Below, in pieces: positions 44,711-55,549 of a stretch of 64,000 nucleotides of DNA. The translations under genes were made by a program, and so were the position numbers. The notes under the pieces are model-generated. The model saw only the letters and a program-made list of their open reading frames with translations, made no database searches and had not been told where the DNA came from. The number at the start of each line of letters is the position of its first letter. Within the stretch, counting starts at the first letter, position 1. Location of the stretch: assembly GCF_023078275.1 (NCBI RefSeq), contig NC_062981.1:18158846-18222845 (forward strand), read 5' to 3'. The DNA comes from Leguminivora glycinivorella. Lineage: Eukaryota > Arthropoda > Insecta > Lepidoptera > Tortricidae.

Positions 44711-45769
44711 CTTCATGTAAATTAGGATACACAAAATGGAAACTTGAGCCTTGTGTATTTGCAAATAAGCATTATGATAATTTGAAAACTATTGGTGTTC
44801 ATGATTTTTTTTAATATTTTCAAATCATAGTTAAAGTTGTAAGTTGAAAAAGTTGAAGTTTCAAACATGGAATGTAAATTAAATGTTGAAAAGCCAAATT
44901 GTAATAATAGTGAAGATACTGACATGTTATTGTTAACTCAAGGTTTATAATTTCATTATAGAAGTGATTAATAATGATACTGTAGAAACAACTGACATGT
45001 TAAGTAAAGGTTTACTGGAGGTGAAACAATACAGGTTTATGAAAACACTTAGTGTGGTTTAAAAATGATTTTATTGCTGTTTGTTTGTTGTTAGTAAATC
45101 ATTTATTTAGTTATTTATTAACCTGTGCTAATTTGTTAACTTTGTAGAGAAAAATATTGTGATATTAAGTTAAGAAAATATTGTTTCCCCGGTTTGCACC
45201 TATGAAATATTAGTTTATTTGTTATTTTGATATAGTGGGGGTGTTGTTACTTACATCAAAATAAGTTTAAAATAAGGTTACTAGCGCCATCTAGTCAAGA
45301 ATATGTGTAACATGTGTTTATGCTCCCATATCTGAATATGAATAAATCCATATGTATATTAATCACGCCAACAAAGTGCAAAAATAAAAAATGGAAAAAA
45401 ATGTTTTATTAGGGTACCCCCCCAACATGTAAAGTGGGGGCTGATATTTTTTTTCATTCCAACCCCAACGTGTGACATATTGTTGGATAGGTATTGAAAA
45501 ATGAATAAGGGTTTACTAAGATCGTTTTTTGATAATATTAATAGTTTCGGAAATAATCGCTCCTAAAGGAAAAAAAAGTGCGTCCCCCCCCCTCTAACTT
45601 TTGAACCATATATTTAAAAATTATGAAAAAAATCACAAAAGTAGAACTCTATAAAGACTTTCTAGGAAAATTGTTTTGAACTTGATAGGTTTAGTAGTTT
45701 TTGAGAAAAATAAGGAAAACTACGGAACCCTACACTGAGCGTGGCCCGACACGCTCTTGGCCGGTTTTT

Positions 45770-46152
45770 ATGAGTCCTGTGGCACATTGTTGTTTATATA
45801 ACCTCGTAAGGACGTCTTGTTAAACCAACTGTTAAAACTCCAGTTTTAAGTAGGTAACATGAATAACAAATTATTTAGTTTCACTAATCAAATTGATTGC
45901 TCTATAAATTGATATAATCTGTCAAACAAGTCTGTCAGTAAATAAGAACAAAGAAAACTATAGGTATCCTTTTCTATAGCACCCTAAAGAAAAGGACGCG
46001 TGGTGACCTGGTGACGTCTTAGAAAAGTTACTTCATTGGGTTAGTATCGACACAGATCGACCAGAGAGGTAGTTTATCGATACAATATGTTCGAGAACAG
46101 CATATTAATGCAAATTAAAATAAATCATGTAAATAAAATTGTTATTTGTTAT
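45770..46152. other. No gene recognised
   Basis: Intronic sequence without a supportable feature. Confidence 0.4.
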
Positions 46153-46385
46153 ACACACTGTTTTTATTGAATTCCGTTAACTTTAAGAGAAGATCAAATG
46201 AATTTAATGTCTCTAAGAAACTTAACTCTTACGGTTATCGAGTTATTAAAAAAAAAAGATAATTACTGAACATGTGTGTGACCAATTCCTAATGTTTTTT
46301 GTTTTGACATGTGCAGTCAATCACTTGACACTAACTTGAATGTTATTCGTAAGGGTCTCTCACACTAATAAATTCATTTAGGTAC
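46153..46385. mobile_element. Mariner-like MITE, copy 3 (one end only)
   Basis: CACACTGTTTTTATTGAATT and TTGACACTAACTTGAATG match copies 1 and 2. The right end is missing. Confidence 0.6.
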
Positions 46386-46824
46386 ATAGAGGTATACATC
46401 AGGGTGGCAAACGGCCTCCGCGCGGTTAGTATGTGTGCTCGCCGCTTACGTACTCGCTCTATCCGCGACACATGCAAGCGGATGTGAATGAACAAGATTT
46501 AGTCGCGGCCCCGCGCCCCGCGTCCCTACCTACCTATACTAGTACCTATTCTACGCATCACATTTGCACTGACCTTGAGAGGCCCTAGCCCCCAATCAAA
46601 GAATGCGTTGGTTTATTAAAATTTAAAGCACTCGAAAGCAGGCGCGTAGTTAATTAGAAATGTGGGAAAAAAACCGTCGTCGGTGTCGTTTTTCCTTTCG
46701 TGTATGATATCTATTTCAATGTATAAATATGGAAATGTATATTATTAAGTAAACAAATACATGTACTTAATATAAAAAATAAAAGGTAATGTAGCTAGGT
46801 ATTTGACAAAACATTTTCTAGAGT

Positions 46825-46945
46825 AATATTGTCTTCGGTTACCGCGATAGTTACTCATGAAATAAAATTATGGAAACGGATTAATTAACGTTTCCATAGT
46901 TTTATTTCATTGTCTAGAGTAATTTTTACTCATGAAATTGAAAAA
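46825..46945 (-). repeat. Penelope terminal fragment with internal foldback
   Basis: TATTGTCTTCGGTTACCGCG and GAAATAAAATTATGGAAACG are followed immediately by the inverted CGTTTCCATAGTTTTATTTC, forming a tight palindrome. Confidence 0.65.
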
Positions 46946-47094
46946 AAAAACACCGAAATTAGTTATTTACTGAAACTTGACGTTCCCATGTTCATTGTAA
47001 TATGCCTACTTGAAAAATAAATATTTCATTTTCATTTCATTTCAACACATAATTACTATTATCTGTTATGGCCTTATGGCTGCCGGCCAGATGA

Positions 47095-47425
47095 GCCATT
47101 TTTTTTAAAGTTGTTCACCCCTGTTTTTTTGTAAAATGGGTGTTTTTTACGCGATTCATATTCAGAATCTCAAGGTCTTTCGATCCTGCCTGATAGGAAG
47201 TTAAAACAATGTCTTAAGATATCCATACATTTTTCAATCCTTCCATTCCGTTACTGCCATACAAAATGTATGAAAAAAATGGTAAAGGAATGGGAAAAAA
47301 CTTGGGAGACTTTTTTTTCCTATTAGGAGTGAAAGAGCTCACGATTCTGAGTGGAAACCACATAAAAATTTCCAAATTCAAAAAAAGTCGAGTGGACGTA
47401 CAACTTTGACAAAAATAAAAATGTC
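47095..47425. mobile_element. Foldback MITE family L, copy 2
   Basis: Shares GAGTGGAAACCACATAAAAA and CCATACAAAATGTATG with 39108-39436. Confidence 0.7.
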
Positions 47426-47512
47426 CCAGATAACAGTTCTAATCAACATTCAACAATTAAAATGATTTATTAATAATGAAGAACTAACACGATAAGGTAG
47501 GCAAGCACGAAT

Positions 47513-47765
47513 TCAAATTTGTGATTTTTGTGTTTATTGCCATCGCGCAGTCGGGGGCGGTGCCGCTCGGCTGCCCGCAGAAAGCCAGAAGTCCGAAACT
47601 AGAGAAATATAGAGAGCGCTCGATCGCGAGTAGCTACTTGCGCCGGCGGCGGACGCGGTTGTGTGCGTGCGCCACGCGCACGCACACAGGGCCTCTCTGT
47701 GGGTTCCACCCCCGTCAGCGCGACGGCGATAAAGACCTAAAAATCTCAAATTTGAATTCGTGCTT
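47513..47765. mobile_element. MITE with GC-rich core
   Basis: The inverted ends AAGCACGAATTCAAATTTG and CAAATTTGAATTCGTGCTT continue with partial pairing to about 48 bp. The core is GC-rich with GTGTGCGTGCGCCACGCGCA self-complementarity. Open frames inside are not supported as genes. Confidence 0.8.
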
Positions 47766-49054
47766 CGGTATCGTATCCTCTTAAGGGTTAATTCGCCTTC
47801 TGAATTTGTTATGAAAGTGCGTGCATTAGTGACGAATCGCTTAGTGGACGCCAGGCTTCACATATTGCTTTTCGTTTTACCAACAACGCCATTCATTCAT
47901 AAGTTTCATTAACGATACCATGTGGTTACGGAGTGCACACGAGTTGAATACGGCTACGTAACCAGTCTAAAATGTGCCGTCCAGACGCGTAAGAAGATCA
48001 TGGTTCCGGAGAGCGCCCTTACACTGGTTTTTTGAGCGTATGACTAGCCCGCACTCAAGTGGCTATTCTAATTATATCACGTACGTTATGCACAGTCACT
48101 CCATCTAGTGACGAGAGGTAATAATACTTAGACGACTCAATAACGTTCAATGCGAGTTTGCTGATGTTGTATTCAGTCGTGTAATAAATTTTAGATTCGA
48201 ATTTTGAAAAATATTGCATTGAATTCGTGTTTTTGTGGATTTGTGTATTAAATTAATGATATTCTTAATGCATGATACTAAAATAAGACTAAAATAATAC
48301 CTTTGAGACCTTTAAATTTATTGAATAAATAGGTCATAATGGCTAATCGTGGCACGTAGCGCCATCTATGATTTTGGTATGACATTAATTATACGATGTT
48401 CCGGATGAGACCCCATGGCATTACTATGCAGCTGGTGTGCAGGTAAACAACTTTTTCAGGCATATGGGAAACTATGGGCTATGCTACACCATACTGCTAT
48501 TCAATAGGCTCTAGGGTTCCATAATAGTATATATTTTTAACTGTTTTACATTGTTAAGATTATTCTTTGGAAAGTTAAACACCACGACATGAACAAGAGA
48601 AACACCAAGTTTATGCTGTTTATGTAATATGAAAAAAAAAAATACAGAAAATTCTGTAATATCCCATTGTTTCATTACTCACTGATTAATCTGCAGGGTT
48701 AGCAGATGATTGCCGCGAGATAGACTACCCGTCCTTATGTCACTATTAGTGACATGCCACACAGTTAGAAGAAGACGTGTCACCTATCTTGCGGCGACAT
48801 ACTCTCGCAGCAATCATGTGCTAGGTCTACTGATTGGTACATTAAGGTAAGGATGTATTACGCAATTTACGCACAGATCTTAACAGTTGATGATGTCTGC
48901 GTTACATACCGTCGTTTATTATCAACTCATCAAATGCTATATAGAAAATAACCCAAAAGCTTGGAAATAAATGTGCAAAGAACAATACCAAGAGCTTTCC
49001 TTGCGAACATTCGCAACATTGGAAACTTCTCTTCGGTGCATTGTTACTACTACT
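47766..49054. other. No gene recognised
   Basis: Intronic sequence. I found no coding or repeat family signal beyond short simple repeats. Confidence 0.4.
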
Positions 49055-49242
49055 ACTACTACTACTGTTGTTACTAATCTGATACATTCCTTAAAACTCT
49101 AATTTAGCTGTAAAACAAAAGAACCCTGCAAAGAATAACCCATCGGACACTACTACTACTGTTGTTACTAATCTGATACATTCCTTAAAACTCTAATTTA
49201 GCTGTAAAACAAAAGAACCCTGTAAAGAATAACCCATCGGAC
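49055..49242. repeat. 94-bp tandem duplication with ACT run
   Basis: Two near-identical 94-bp units (ACTACTGTTGTTACTAATCT to AATAACCCATCGGAC). The first is preceded by an expanded ACT triplet run. Confidence 0.85.
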
Positions 49243-49756
49243 CAACGTAAATCTAAATGTAAGTCGGGACCAATTCATCCTCCTGTCTAATTGATACCTT
49301 ATAGGTGTCGGCCATTGCTATTAACATTGCTGGCCGTAGCGTTAAATAGCGGCGCACTGTCTTTGGCGGTGAAACTGCCTTTTTATGAATTTGATTCTTC
49401 TTTATTATATAAATTACCCGTATATGTGGTGTTGCATTGTATTGTCAAGCTTTGGTATTTCTCTTGAAATCTTGGGCTGTTGCTCACGTGTTTCATCTTT
49501 CAACCAAACTCCTTGAAGTTTGAGCTACAGGTTATTGTTCTACTGTTCAAATCTTCTTATTTGATAAATGGATCTCCATCCTTATGGACATGCATTCATA
49601 CACACATAGTCCAAATTCAAGAATACAAACCAAATAGATTGAGGTTGGAGTTTGCAAAATTTCTACTTGTATTTTTTTTAAAGATAACAATAATTGTCAT
49701 TGACAAAACGACTAGCAGAAATAGATTTGTATAACAGTCAAACCAAGTTTCCTATA

Positions 49757-49948
49757 AAGAACAGCGGGGCAAATCTCGACTGGGGGGGCAATTGTAACTA
49801 ATCCATTTTTTCCATTATTACACTATGATGTTGAGTTGTATATGTATCCACTGAACACGCCTACCATAATACCATAACCACGCACGCACGTAATTTGTAA
49901 AACATGGAAAAAATGGACCAGTTAACCCCATTTGCCCCGCTGTACATT
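49757..49948. mobile_element. MITE family J, copy 2
   Basis: The ends ACAGCGGGGCAAATCTCGAC and TTTGCCCCGCTGTAC, with the core ATTACACTATGATGTTGAG, are shared with 25644-25847. Confidence 0.75.
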
Positions 49949-50189
49949 ACCTAAATTAAGCGTGTAGTTTTTATTAAGCATAACATAATATTGATTGTTC
50001 TAACATAATATCTACAAGCCTTCTCGAGCTTAGCGTGGAAGTAAGTCAAAGAATGTTTTGTAATTATCTGATACCAGAATCATTGTCAGGACCTTCAATA
50101 GCGGTTGATGAGAGCTTCCAATGATATACCTCTATATTTATTTCTTTTATGTCTATGATCTTAAAATAAAAGATTAATATTTGTTTCAG

Positions 50190-50380
50190 CCCAATAGACC
50201 CCCAAACCACAACCTACTGCATAGTGGCATCTCACCGAATGAACTACACATCGCTATGCGCAGCCCAATACGACTCCAACCCTACGGATTGTGTTTACAA
50301 CAGGCAGAACAGAACAGCAGAGAACAGAGTTGAAGAGTTCTACAGTATTCATGGAGGAGATATCAGAAGACGAAAGTATG
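50190..50380 (+). CDS. nord: nord-like exon 5 (FN3 core)
   Basis: The acceptor is TTTGTTTCAG ending at 50189 and the donor is GTAAGTG at 50381. The first C completes a Ser codon and the last G starts a Gly codon; 63 codons lie between. The run TTTYCIVASHRMNYTSLCAA is the closest match in the window to NDNF (Y-C-V-V-x-N-x-x-x-N-x-x-S-L-C-A). Three cysteines and two sequons (N-Y-T, N-R-T) are present. The 3' two thirds of this exon (from about 50260) are repeated in tandem just downstream. Confidence 0.87.
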
Positions 50381-50400
50381 GTAAGTGAAAAGAAAACTGT

Positions 50401-50533
50401 GCAGCTCAGGATGACTCCAATCCCAGTACGGATTGTGTTTACAACAGGCAGAACAGGACAGCAGAGAACAGAGTTGAAGAGTTCTACAGTATTCATGGAG
50501 GAGATATCAAAAGTGTGTACAGAAGAAAGTATG
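50401..50533 (+). repeat. Tandem copy 2 of exon 5 (3' part)
   Basis: This copies the exon 5 segment from the GCAGCCCAATACGACTCC point to the donor, about 141 bp downstream. It is open in the original frame and keeps the donor GTAAGTG in the same phase. A small change near the end adds three codons (Ser-Val-Tyr). The upstream CTGTGCAG could serve as an acceptor, but joining exon 4 to it would give an early stop. A 24-nt gap separates it from the exon 5 donor, so splicing between them is not credible. Confidence 0.8.
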
Positions 50534-50552
50534 GTAAGTGAAAAAAAACTGT

Positions 50553-50693
50553 GCAGCTCAGTATGCCTCCAATCCTAGTACAAATTGTGTTTACAACAGG
50601 CAGAACAGAACTGCAGAGAACAGAGTCGAAGTGTTCTACAGTATTCATGGAGGAGATATGATATCAATAGTGTGTACAAAAGACAAAAGTATG
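50553..50693 (+). pseudogene. Tandem copy 3 of exon 5 (3' part)
   Basis: This is a further copy, starting about 152 bp after copy 2. It is more diverged, and an insertion near its end (around 50660-50680) puts the donor GTAAGT in a different phase. A shorter, decayed fourth piece is at about 50965-51030, beyond an inserted repeat at 50724-50955. These are relics of local exon amplification. Confidence 0.75.
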
Positions 50694-50723
50694 GTAAGTA
50701 CAATAAAAACAAACTATAAAAAA

Positions 50724-50955
50724 CTCCCCCGTCGCCCGTGTGGTAATGGGTTAAGAATTTCACCACCCCCTTTCTTCCTGTGGGTGTCGTAGAAGGCGAC
50801 TGTGGGATATGGGTTAAATTGTGGCGTAGGCGAGAGGCTGGCAACCTGTCACTGTCACCTTATTTGCAAAGAGTGTTACTAAAACTCATGAGTTTCATGT
50901 GCTCTGCCTACCCCTTCACGGGATACAGGCGTGATTGTATGTATATAAGTATATA
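50724..50955 (+). repeat. Dispersed repeat, family H, copy 2
   Basis: Contains GTGTCGTAGAAGGCGACTGT, GTGGCGTAGGCGAGAGGC and CACGGGATACAGGCGTGATT. It is inserted between the third and fourth exon 5 tandem copies. Confidence 0.7.
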
Positions 50956-51414
50956 TAAAAACTGTGTGCAGTTCAGTATGACTCCAAGCCTACAACGGGG
51001 GAAACCCAACTCAAGGTAACAGAATTGAAGACGTACAGACAATTATCGACTTCTTTCATAACGAAACCGTATATAAATTCATATAATAAATGCAAAGACG
51101 CAGACGCCAATTTATATTTTATGAAAGAAATTCACAGCATTAAATGATGCCCGAAGTAGTTTTCATTGGTTGAAATAAAATTGGTTGTAAAATATATCAT
51201 TGCGGTTTGACGCTCGCATTTTACTGCAATTTTATAGACCACAAGAAGTTATAATTGAAAGGGTGAGTGATTTTTATGGTTTTTGTCTGGTTATCCAATG
51301 AATTAAATAGTAAATATTATATTCAGTATACGAGTATATAAAATATAAAATATGGTGTCTTTTTCCCGCAGTAGTTTTCAAAATAGTAGGAAGGTACATG
51401 ACATTTCTTGTTAG

Positions 51415-51575
51415 TGTGCGTAGCCGAATGCACAAACGATCACGAAACGCTCACGATAATGCCTCTTTCGTAGCTATCTATCTCAATTGCTCTTGCACAA
51501 TAGCGCGACAGAGCCAGACTACATTTGTGCGTACGGTTTCGTTTCGCGTCGTAGAAATGACATTCGGCTACGGGG
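51415..51575. mobile_element. MITE family M, copy 2
   Basis: GTGCGTAGCCGAATG and CATTCGGCTACG are inverted ends. It is followed at 51590-51700 by a family D fragment (GTCTTACGATACACGTCCG). Confidence 0.7.
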
Positions 51576-51914
51576 ACTGGTCGAAACATCAAACGACCAT
51601 ATTTACTGAAAGACGTCTTACGATACACGTCCGAAGAGGGAATTCTTAACTCGTGTCGATTTAAAGCACTCCCTTTGGTCGTGTATTAATTTATCGTACC
51701 TACTTGTCACTTATTTTAGACAATTATTTTCACAATTTCTACGTCATTTTCTGTTTAAGTTGTGTACGCATTACTGGACAAATATGTGTCTAATGTGTTG
51801 TTTTTTTTTTCTTTGAATGAAAATGGGGACAATTTGTATGAAAGAGCGATCAGAAGACTCCCATTTTTTTGTTAACATTTTCATGGTATGTGCTTCAAAA
51901 TTGTTGTTTTGCAG

Positions 51915-52006
51915 GACGCAGTACAAAGGTGTCTGACGAAGATCCATTGGTGACCTGCGTTGGGGTCAGAACACATCATTTGATCGAGAATCTGGACCCT
52001 AGTACG
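51915..52006 (+). CDS. nord: nord-like exon 6 (FN3)
   Basis: The acceptor is TTGTTGTTTTGCAG ending at 51914 and the donor is GTATGT at 52007. GA completes Gly, and 30 codons then end in phase 0. The sequence around VTCVGVRTHHLIENLDPST aligns with the NDNF segment C-I-G-x-K-x-x-x-x-V-x-x-L-x-P-x-T; the L-x-P-x-T is the FN3 E-F turn. A LINE C-terminal fragment begins within about 50 bp after the donor. Confidence 0.87.
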
Positions 52007-52044
52007 GTATGTATTTATCGTTTATAATTAGTTTTAAAGAAGAA

Positions 52045-52325
52045 CCCAATATCATCGGCGAAACGAAAGCCCACAGACTTCGCTGGTTCAGTCACTTGCT
52101 TAGAATGGTAAACGATCGGGCAGTCAGGAGAGCGTTCTTGAGTCGACCGGCAGGTGGCCGTCCGGCGGGTCGACCCAGGAATCGCTGGGAGGACAGTATG
52201 GCGGCGGATCTGCGTCAGCTTCAAGTCAGTGACTGGCAAGAGGCTGCGCAAGATCGCGACAGATCTATCACTTCGGGGACCAGGATTCACTTTGGATCGT
52301 TAAGCCAAAATAGTTAGTAGTAGTC
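52045..52325 (+). pseudogene. LINE C-terminal fragment (RTE/CR1-type)
   Basis: The frame encodes H-R-L-R-W-F-S-H-L-L-R-M, then a GRPAGRPRNRWED motif and D-L-R-Q-L. This is the C-terminal end of the LINE reverse transcriptases that finish with R-L-x-W-x-G-H and G-R-P-x-x-R-W. The 3' end has a TAG triplet repeat (near 52311-52323). It starts within 50 bp after the exon 6 donor, in the sense direction. Confidence 0.75.
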
Positions 52326-53299
52326 GTCTCGAGTTTTGCCACTCGCGTGCCGCTCGTGGTAAAATGTCTCGGGGCTCGTGAAGTAATGACATACTTCTCG
52401 CACTTATAACGAAATGTACTATTTTCGAATTATAAACGTCACCTTTTACACTGATATATTATCCGATCGATATCGTATACACAGCGAATATTTGACTTAT
52501 TTTAAAGATATAATTATCTTTCAAATAGTCAAACATTCGCAATACAACACTTTATTTTCTCGCGTTTTGTACACATTTTGAAAGTCGGGTGTCGGCTCAC
52601 AATCGGCTCATGGGTGTTATTATATACAATGTTATTTATCGACCTGTGATTTTAAAAATACTTAAGAGTCAGTTGCACCGTATAACGAAGCACTACGGGC
52701 AGCTATTCATCTTACCCCGCAAGGCTTTACCCTTACCCTGTCACTCAGCCCAAATATTGTGACTCTGTTTAAGTCGTTGTTCTGTGGTAAAACTTAATAC
52801 TCTGATTGTTTTGCGTATAGTGAATTGATTTTAAAGTGGATTGGACGCTCGAGGCTACACTTTATCATTGAGAATATTGAGATCCAATACTTCTAATACA
52901 AAATTGTTTCGAAATTTTATAGAAAAATAACTAATTTTACCTTTTAAATTTATTTTCACTCCTAGACAACAATAAAGGATCAATGAAAAATAATGGTGCT
53001 ATATTGATTTACCGATGTTACGGCGCGTTACGGTGAATTTAGGCTGTTATAAAATGTTATACAACATACTATATACCTATATCATAGGTTTTATTGTTGT
53101 GTGTGTGTGGCAATTGGCTGGCCACTCACTGTAATCACTTTTTTTTTCTTGAAACCGCTTAATTGCTAAAAGCGGCGCTGAAACTTGGGCAGTTTCATGT
53201 TGTCTTGATCTTACTATTTTTTTTTCCGCTCCGTATATGTCTCATGAAATTTTAAAATACGAACGTTACAAAAATGCCTGAGAGAATTCTTCGTAGCAG
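52326..53299. other. No gene recognised
   Basis: AT-rich intronic sequence without a supportable feature. Confidence 0.4.
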
Positions 53300-53618
53300 C
53301 ATAGATTAAATATAAGAAGATCATTCCATCCCATACATTAAAATGCGACAGCCTAAGAACGCGCATACACTACACCACACAGATGGCGCCACAAAAAATG
53401 CCTTGTGGCCATCGATTATTTGTAGATTGGCGTTAAGTGTCACTTTCGAGCCATAAATCTATGTCAAAAGTGACACTCAACGCCATCTACAAGTATAATC
53501 GAAAGCTACAAGACATTTTTTTGTGGCGCCATCTATGTGTGGTGTAGTGTATGCGCGTTCTTAGGCGGTCGCATTTTAATGTATGCATGGGATGGTATGA
53601 TCTTATATTTAATCTATG
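53300..53618. mobile_element. Foldback MITE with ~130-bp arms and 7-bp duplication
   Basis: The element starts CATAGATTAAATATAAGA and ends with its complement. GTAGCAG flanks both sides (53293-53299 and 53619-53625). The arms include CGCATACACTACACCACACA and AGATGGCGCCACAAAAAATG, and their complements. Confidence 0.85.
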
Positions 53619-53983
53619 GTAGCAGTAAATCTTCTACTCAAGGCGCCGGACGATGATATCACATTGCGACATCGTGTTTGCTTTTACAGTCTGCCCAAAA
53701 AGAGTAAAAAATAAAAAGTGACAACACTGAAGTGTCATCTCTTTCAAATCAATATGTGTGAGGAAACAGGACGACACTACGATGTTGCCACTTTTTAATT
53801 TCAATAATAAAATGTGAAATAACTAATGTCTGCTATTAAGTTATGTACATATTGGCAAAAAAAGAGTAAATATCTATGGCACAATTTTTATTATCATAGC
53901 ACCACTTACTTTTCTCATTACAAAAGTGACTCAAGACGTAGTTGCCACATGCAAAACGATTTACATAGACGGTGTCACCCTTA

Positions 53984-54128
53984 CGGCCCAGCCACGACAT
54001 TGGTCTAAGCGCGGCAGCGGTGAGCGGCAGCCATACGTGCGAATGAAAAGTCCCATCGCTGTGTCTCGCTCCGATGTATGGCCGCCGCTCCCCGCTGTCG
54101 CGCTTAGACCAATGTCGTGGCTGAGCCG
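53984..54128. mobile_element. Harbinger-like MITE (TTA duplication)
   Basis: CGGCCCAGCCACGACATTGG and its near complement CCAATGTCGTGGCTGAGCCG form the ends. TTA flanks both sides (53981-53983 and 54129-54131). Confidence 0.8.
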
Positions 54129-54246
54129 TTATGATTATTTTCCTACACTTTTTTGCCAGACTGTGCCAAGTTGCCAACATCGTAAGCAACTTTTAAGCGT
54201 GCGCGGTAGTTCGCGAATTAGAGAGCTCAGTCCGGGCCAAACTACT

Positions 54247-54298
54247 AGTCATCATCATCCTCCTTGCGTTATCCCGGCATTCGCAACGGCAATCAATC
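54247..54298 (-). mobile_element. SINE family 1 tail fragment
   Basis: CATCATCATCCTCCTTGCG and TTATCCCGGCATTCGC: only the last ~50 bp of the family. Confidence 0.7.
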
Positions 54299-54374
54299 GA
54301 TTACATCATTCTAAGCCTCAATTATTTTCTCCTTCAACATGATAACAAAACCTATAATCAAATTTCATTCACAG

Positions 54375-54537
54375 ACCTACTTCGTGAGTGTTTTTGCCGT
54401 CGCGCGCGACCGCAGGGCGGGGTCCCTTCTCGCTACCGGCAGCGTCCGGCCAAAGTCATCACCAGCAAGAAGACTACGGGAAAATACACCTTACAGAACA
54501 GACATTAAGGGCAAAAGTGTCTTCTACTTTAAGGTTA
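54375..54537 (+). CDS. nord: nord-like exon 7 (end of FN3)
   Basis: The acceptor is TTTCATTCACAG ending at 54374. TYFVSVFAVARD completes the FN3 signature begun in exon 6, followed by a basic, probably flexible stretch and KGKSVFYFK. There are two donor choices: GTTAGT after 54533 (phase 0) or GTAACG after 54537 (phase 1). I prefer 54537 because it joins in frame to the exon 8 acceptor that has the better pyrimidine tract and adds the short FKVKGG junction. The 3' edge is therefore less certain than the rest. Confidence 0.8.
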
Positions 54538-55387
54538 GTAACGCCTGCGAGATTGATGATAGAGTGTGCAGTTGTTGCGATAAGAGAGATTGCTATGTTT
54601 AATTATCAGGCGCTCGACTTAAAAATTTACGTCGCATTGTATAAAAAGTAAAGTTTGAAATGGAATATTTCGGTTTATGTAGTAAAATTTGTACATTTAT
54701 ATTATTATCTTTTCCTATATACTAAGGGATTTCATGATGATGATTATATGATGTAGGGACTCTATGACTGCTTTGTTTCAAAGGATAAGTAGCTAATAAA
54801 CGATGAAAATGTGTTTTCGTATGTAAAACTTTAAATAGTAACTAACTATAATATATAATTAATGTTATTGGTACTTACAAACCAGTTAAGTATTCAAGAC
54901 TCTGATAATAATATTTATTAAATATAATTGCACTTATTACTTACCAGGTAACCTTTTGACACTTGTAATAAGTACCCATTTTTAATATAGATTTGATTTT
55001 TACTGAAAGAATTTCAAAGAGCACGTCTCAATTTAATAATGTAACACGAAATCAAATAAAATGTACTTGTCAATCTAATTTAAAAATTGAAATCGAGAAA
55101 TCCAAATTTTTGGTCACATTTAAATTCCTTTTCTTTATTGAATGCTTTTGACAATTTGACATTGAGTTAAAAATAGAAACTGTTACATTTCTTTCAAATA
55201 AATCATAATCCAAATTCATAATTAGGGAGTTTCGTACAGCCATCATCATCATCATCATCAGTAAGTAATAAGTACAGCTTGGCAAAAGAGATTAAATTTT
55301 TTTTCTGTTGATGCCCAAAGCCTGGCTGGTAGGTTTTGTCTTATCTTATATTATATTATAAATAGTGAAATTGAATGATAAATGTTA
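54538..55387. other. No gene recognised
   Basis: AT-rich intron. A short ATC triplet run is at about 55241-55260. Confidence 0.4.
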
Positions 55388-55522
55388 GTGCATTCGGGTA
55401 ATGCCGTTAATCGGATAATTCCGAAATTCAAATGATAATCACCCGTGATTCCATAGTAATAAGGGTCCCTTTTCGGAATTTACCGACGGTTTTTGACGTT
55501 CGGAATTACCCGAGTACACCTT
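55388..55522. mobile_element. MITE family K, copy 2
   Basis: Right half TTTACCGACGGTTTTTGACG to CGGAATTACCCGAGTACACC is identical to 25885-26032. The left half is partly rearranged. Confidence 0.75.
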
Positions 55523-55549
55523 AAATTAATTGATAGTTTTGATTTAGTT

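Larger units (their letters stand above)
42597..45349 (+). mobile_element. Ty1/Copia-like LTR retrotransposon, defective
   Basis: The 5' LTR starts TGTTGTTAC at 42597. The 3' LTR starts the same way at 45242, after a purine-rich AGTGGGGG tract. About 108 bp are identical between them. The 5' copy runs on to about 42741, followed by GGTTATGGGTCCC, which resembles the initiator-Met primer site of Copia elements. The 3' copy stops short at 45349. ATAT flanks both sides. The gag frame is open, but the pol region has large deletions, stops and frameshifts. Confidence 0.88.
42446..45769 (+). mobile_element. Family N repeat hosting a Copia element
   Basis: The left part (42446-42596) starts AGGGTTCCGTAGTCAACTAG and contains a GTCC tetranucleotide run (about 42485-42543). 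The right part resumes at 45350 with ATATGTATATTAATCACG and ends CACGCTCTTGGCCGGTTTTT. The uninterrupted copy at 41357 shows the two parts are contiguous (CCAATATGTATAT). Confidence 0.8.

Noticed and set aside
47521..47784. Open frames in GC-rich stretch
   Set aside because: They lie inside a MITE with clear inverted ends at 47513-47765.
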